Of a stretch of DNA of 64,000 nucleotides, positions 58,943 to 64,000 are shown one piece after another. Source of the stretch: Agrocybe praecox. Its lineage: Eukaryota; Basidiomycota; Agaricomycetes; Agaricales; Agrocybaceae. How positions within the stretch are numbered: the stretch's first letter is position 1; every line of letters starts with the position of its first letter. Where the stretch lies: NCBI GenBank assembly GCA_964017145.1, contig OZ024843.1, positions 921,001-985,000 of the forward strand. The letters run 5' to 3'. The translations under genes and the position numbers were made by a program. The notes below the pieces were generated by a model. The model was not told where the DNA came from. It made no database searches and worked only from the letters and a program-made list of their open reading frames with translations.

Positions 58943-59326
58943 TTCGACTTTTGAAAAATGTTCTGTATCCAGTGTTGGTTAAATAGTTTCTCCCGCTCTG
59001 AACGACAGGCATTATTGCGCATCTGGCCCGACAGTCTTCGCTGATTAGTTGGTGCTAGAAACGTTCTCCTCAGTAGTACTACATTTGACATGAAGTAGTC
59101 ACGACACGTCAAGGCCAATAGGAGTGGGCATAAGACATTTTCGTTTGTCTTCACGGCTGTCTATATTAATCCATGTCATGTTCAAGTATTGATCGACTTC
59201 ATACTAGATATCACTGTGAGTGATAACTGAAACCCCATCTTTCCCCAATTGATGATACTCACCAGAAACATCTGGGTGCCCTGCGTTGATACCGTAAAGT
59301 ACAATTCGTTATTCAGATAATATACA

Positions 59327-60005
59327 TCAGTCATAGCTAGGAGGGTTCTCCACCGGGACATCTCCAATCATAGAGACAGTACTTGACTCTGCTGGTGCCG
59401 TATAAGTTGCTAAGCAAAGCATCATGAGCACGGAGACATTATGTGCATTTGATCATACTTACGCAATCCCTCCTCATCTTCTTGGGGCTGTCGTTTCATG
59501 TAGATTGCTCTCTCTCTAGATTTCTCGAGCAGGCTGACAAATTCAAACATGGCGCGGTCTTTGAAGCGAACTTCGACGGTAGTACCAGTCGTAAGACCAC
59601 CTTCTGGCGAAGGCTTAGCTTCGAATGTCAGGTAGTTGGCACCAAACGTCGGTTGAACGAATCTAGTTGTTAAGATTGAGTGTAATGGGACTGATAGTGA
59701 TTCGAAAGAAGATCCCGTATCCGTGGCAAACAAGAACTAGAATATCATGCGTGTGCATCCATTAGTTTCCCGTCAAAGTCACTTTACTATACACAACGTA
59801 CCCTCTGGTCCGTGAGCCATAGTTTGCCAGCTGCCTTTATTTTCTTGACTCCTCCAGACCCGCCCGCGGAAGATGAACCAGCCGGTGGTGCATCCGGTAT
59901 AGTCAGAAAGACTTCAACACCGGCGTCGACAGTCGTAATCGTCATTTCGTTAGGCAAAGGAATCGGAGTACGGTTTTTAGAGAGCATCGCCCAGTTAAGC
60001 GCCAT
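59327..60005 (-). CDS. WBP2-like protein, GRAM domain with C-terminal PPxY
   Basis: Exons 59802-60005, 59463-59736 and 59327-59409 join in frame, 186 residues. Starts MALNWAMLSKNRTPIPLPN, then a GRAM/PH-like domain (KAAGKLWLTDQRFLFATDT, SLSVPLHSILTTRFVQPTF) and GTTVEVRFKDRAMFEFVSL. It ends VPVENPPSYD, where PPSY is a WW-domain ligand, as in WBP2 and the fission-yeast stress-induced homologue. WBP2 relatives act as adaptors for WW-domain proteins such as NEDD4-type ubiquitin ligases. Confidence 0.88.
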
Positions 60006-60442
60006 GGTGTATGTTGGTTTGTCGTATTGGTGTTGGTGTTGGTGTTACAAGTTGAAGGTCATTATCTATTATGTCTTCAGGTAAGAAAGATCATAATCAT
60101 CCACAGCCATCGGCATTCGGCGATTGCGTATCCCAGATTGTGATTACTCCGCGAAGCGAGACTTACTTATGGGTTTAAAGTGTCACCGTCTTTCTGACAA
60201 TGAGATACAGGCGAATATTGTATCACTGTGCGAGCTCGATGTAGGCTGGTGCAATGGTGGTGATGAGCAGACTCTGAGCGCGGCAATTCTCTCATCACTC
60301 GCCATTTGCTCGACTGGACACCAGGGCCGGCCGTTCCGTTATTTTAGATGGGTCGGTCATACTATATATGGGAGGGCCGACATTAAGAAATAGGCTGTAT
60401 GCCGGAGCACATATTCACAAACTAATGCGAATCCATCACCAT

Positions 60443-60526
60443 GGCTACCTAGCGCAATGGTAGCGCGTTTGGCTTCGATTGCTGAATGGCACCAAAAGGT
60501 TGCAGGTTCGAGTCCTGCGGTGGTCA
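60443..60526 (+). tRNA. tRNA-Arg (UCG) with 12-nt intron
   Basis: Cloverleaf by eye: acceptor GGCTACC pairs with GGTGGTC, D-arm GCGC..GCGC, anticodon stem TTTGG/CCAAA, T-arm GCAGG TTCGAGT CCTGC, discriminator A. The anticodon loop CT-TCG-A gives anticodon UCG, followed by a 12-base intron (about 60479-60490) at the canonical position after base 37. A T-run (TTTTTT) follows directly, as a polymerase III terminator should. Confidence 0.9.
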
Positions 60527-60642
60527 TTTTTTGTTGCTTTTAGTTTTATCATCTGTTTTGTTTGACTTGTTTTCTACGATCACATGATCGACGCGTCTTA
60601 ATTGTTAAATTTCACATTCACTGCTTTCCTTTCCAATTAACC

Positions 60643-63374
<2,732 letters not shown>

Positions 63375-64000
63375 ATTTTTATTTTCTTTGTATTCTAGTA
63401 CACGCTTCGGTGTGCTGTACTATATTGTGCATGATTTTGGTTTTGGATAGTACTTTGTTCGTTTTTATATATTTTTATGTTGTTACGATTAATAGAAAAA
63501 TAATGAACTATATTTTACCCGTATTCTATTAAAATCAAAGTTTTTTAGAATTTACTTTCTTCCATGCTTAGGATCGCCAGTGTGCAAGTGAGTATGATAC
63601 TGATACTATTGCTAGTCTGCACCGAACAATTTTAACTTCCACTAGTGATCCTCTAGGAGGGAGCTCTTGTTCTTCGCGTCTCAGTAAATTGTGCTTCGAC
63701 CGGTTAAATTCGCGCGGCTTCTGAAAAATCCTGCGATATCTTTACAAGCATGGCTTAGGGGCTAAATCCAAAAAGAGTAGAAATTACCAAAAATAGATAC
63801 ACCGGAGAATTGAATCGTTTGCGATCCTTTTTTGCGCCTGCTTCGAGGTTCTCTCTAATTTATTATTTTATAATGCTCCCTGGTAGTATACTGCATTGGA
63901 TGCCAATATACACTCGTACCCACGATAATACTTTGGATGACTCGGGATCAAGCCTGCTGTTTCGACAAATCTTTAGCAGCTGCCGGATCCTATTTTGACC
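63375..64000. other. 3' flank of CDC7, no gene seen
   Basis: AT-rich sequence with no coding support up to the window edge; the frame at 63810 runs off without resemblance to anything. Confidence 0.4.

Overview
This is a eukaryotic, fungal window, almost certainly from a mushroom-forming basidiomycete (Agaricomycetes). Nearly every gene is cut by several introns of about 40-70 nt, genes are dense on both strands, and a FunK1-type protein kinase (an expansion typical of Agaricomycetes) is present beside a family I recognise only from Agaricomycete-type orphan proteins. All exon models were built by eye from splice sites, frame continuity and family similarity; no alignment program was run.

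Layout. 0-3.4 kb: a class I histone deacetylase running off the left edge, an AlkB-like dioxygenase and two small unknown genes. 3.7-16.3 kb: a disturbed accessory block. It holds three broken copies of an orphan 'N-domain plus kinase-like' gene, a fourth fragment of that gene, an internally deleted FunK1 fragment, one intact FunK1 kinase (11.2-13.5 kb), a multi-exon orphan gene (6.2-8.9 kb) and the truncated start of a GH6-like glycoside hydrolase. 17.1-27.0 kb: conserved housekeeping genes (HAUS1-like coiled-coil protein, THYN1/EVE protein, stomatin-like SPFH protein, KHA1-type K+/H+ antiporter, splicing factor BUD31).

27.3-39.4 kb: a rearranged block. It begins with an intact HVA22/TB2-DP1 (REEP-like) gene and ends with an intact complex I subunit NDUFA1 gene. 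Between them lie two copies of a module carrying the C-terminal part of the 6.2 kb orphan gene, a stray first exon of NDUFA1, and a broken 1.4 kb copy of the HVA22 tail fused directly to that stray exon.

39-45.5 kb: a group of genes for mitochondrial proteins: NDUFA1, lipoate-protein ligase, NDUFAF3 and NDUFA8, with one unknown 149-residue protein. Three of these serve respiratory complex I, and two gene pairs share short divergent promoters. 46-64 kb: a UTP8/NOL11-like nucleolar protein, a single-pass membrane protein with a 1.78 kb intron, two paralogous secreted proteins ending in ricin-B-type lectin domains, a WBP2/GRAM protein, an intron-containing tRNA-Arg(UCG) and a CDC7-type kinase.

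The housekeeping stretches look ordinary. The unusual parts are the two rearranged blocks, which share an inverted duplicated segment (about 6.05-7.05 kb and 37.75-38.9 kb), and the complex I gene group. Some frameshifts, notably in the conserved KHA1 gene, may be assembly errors, so frame breaks elsewhere should be read with that in mind.
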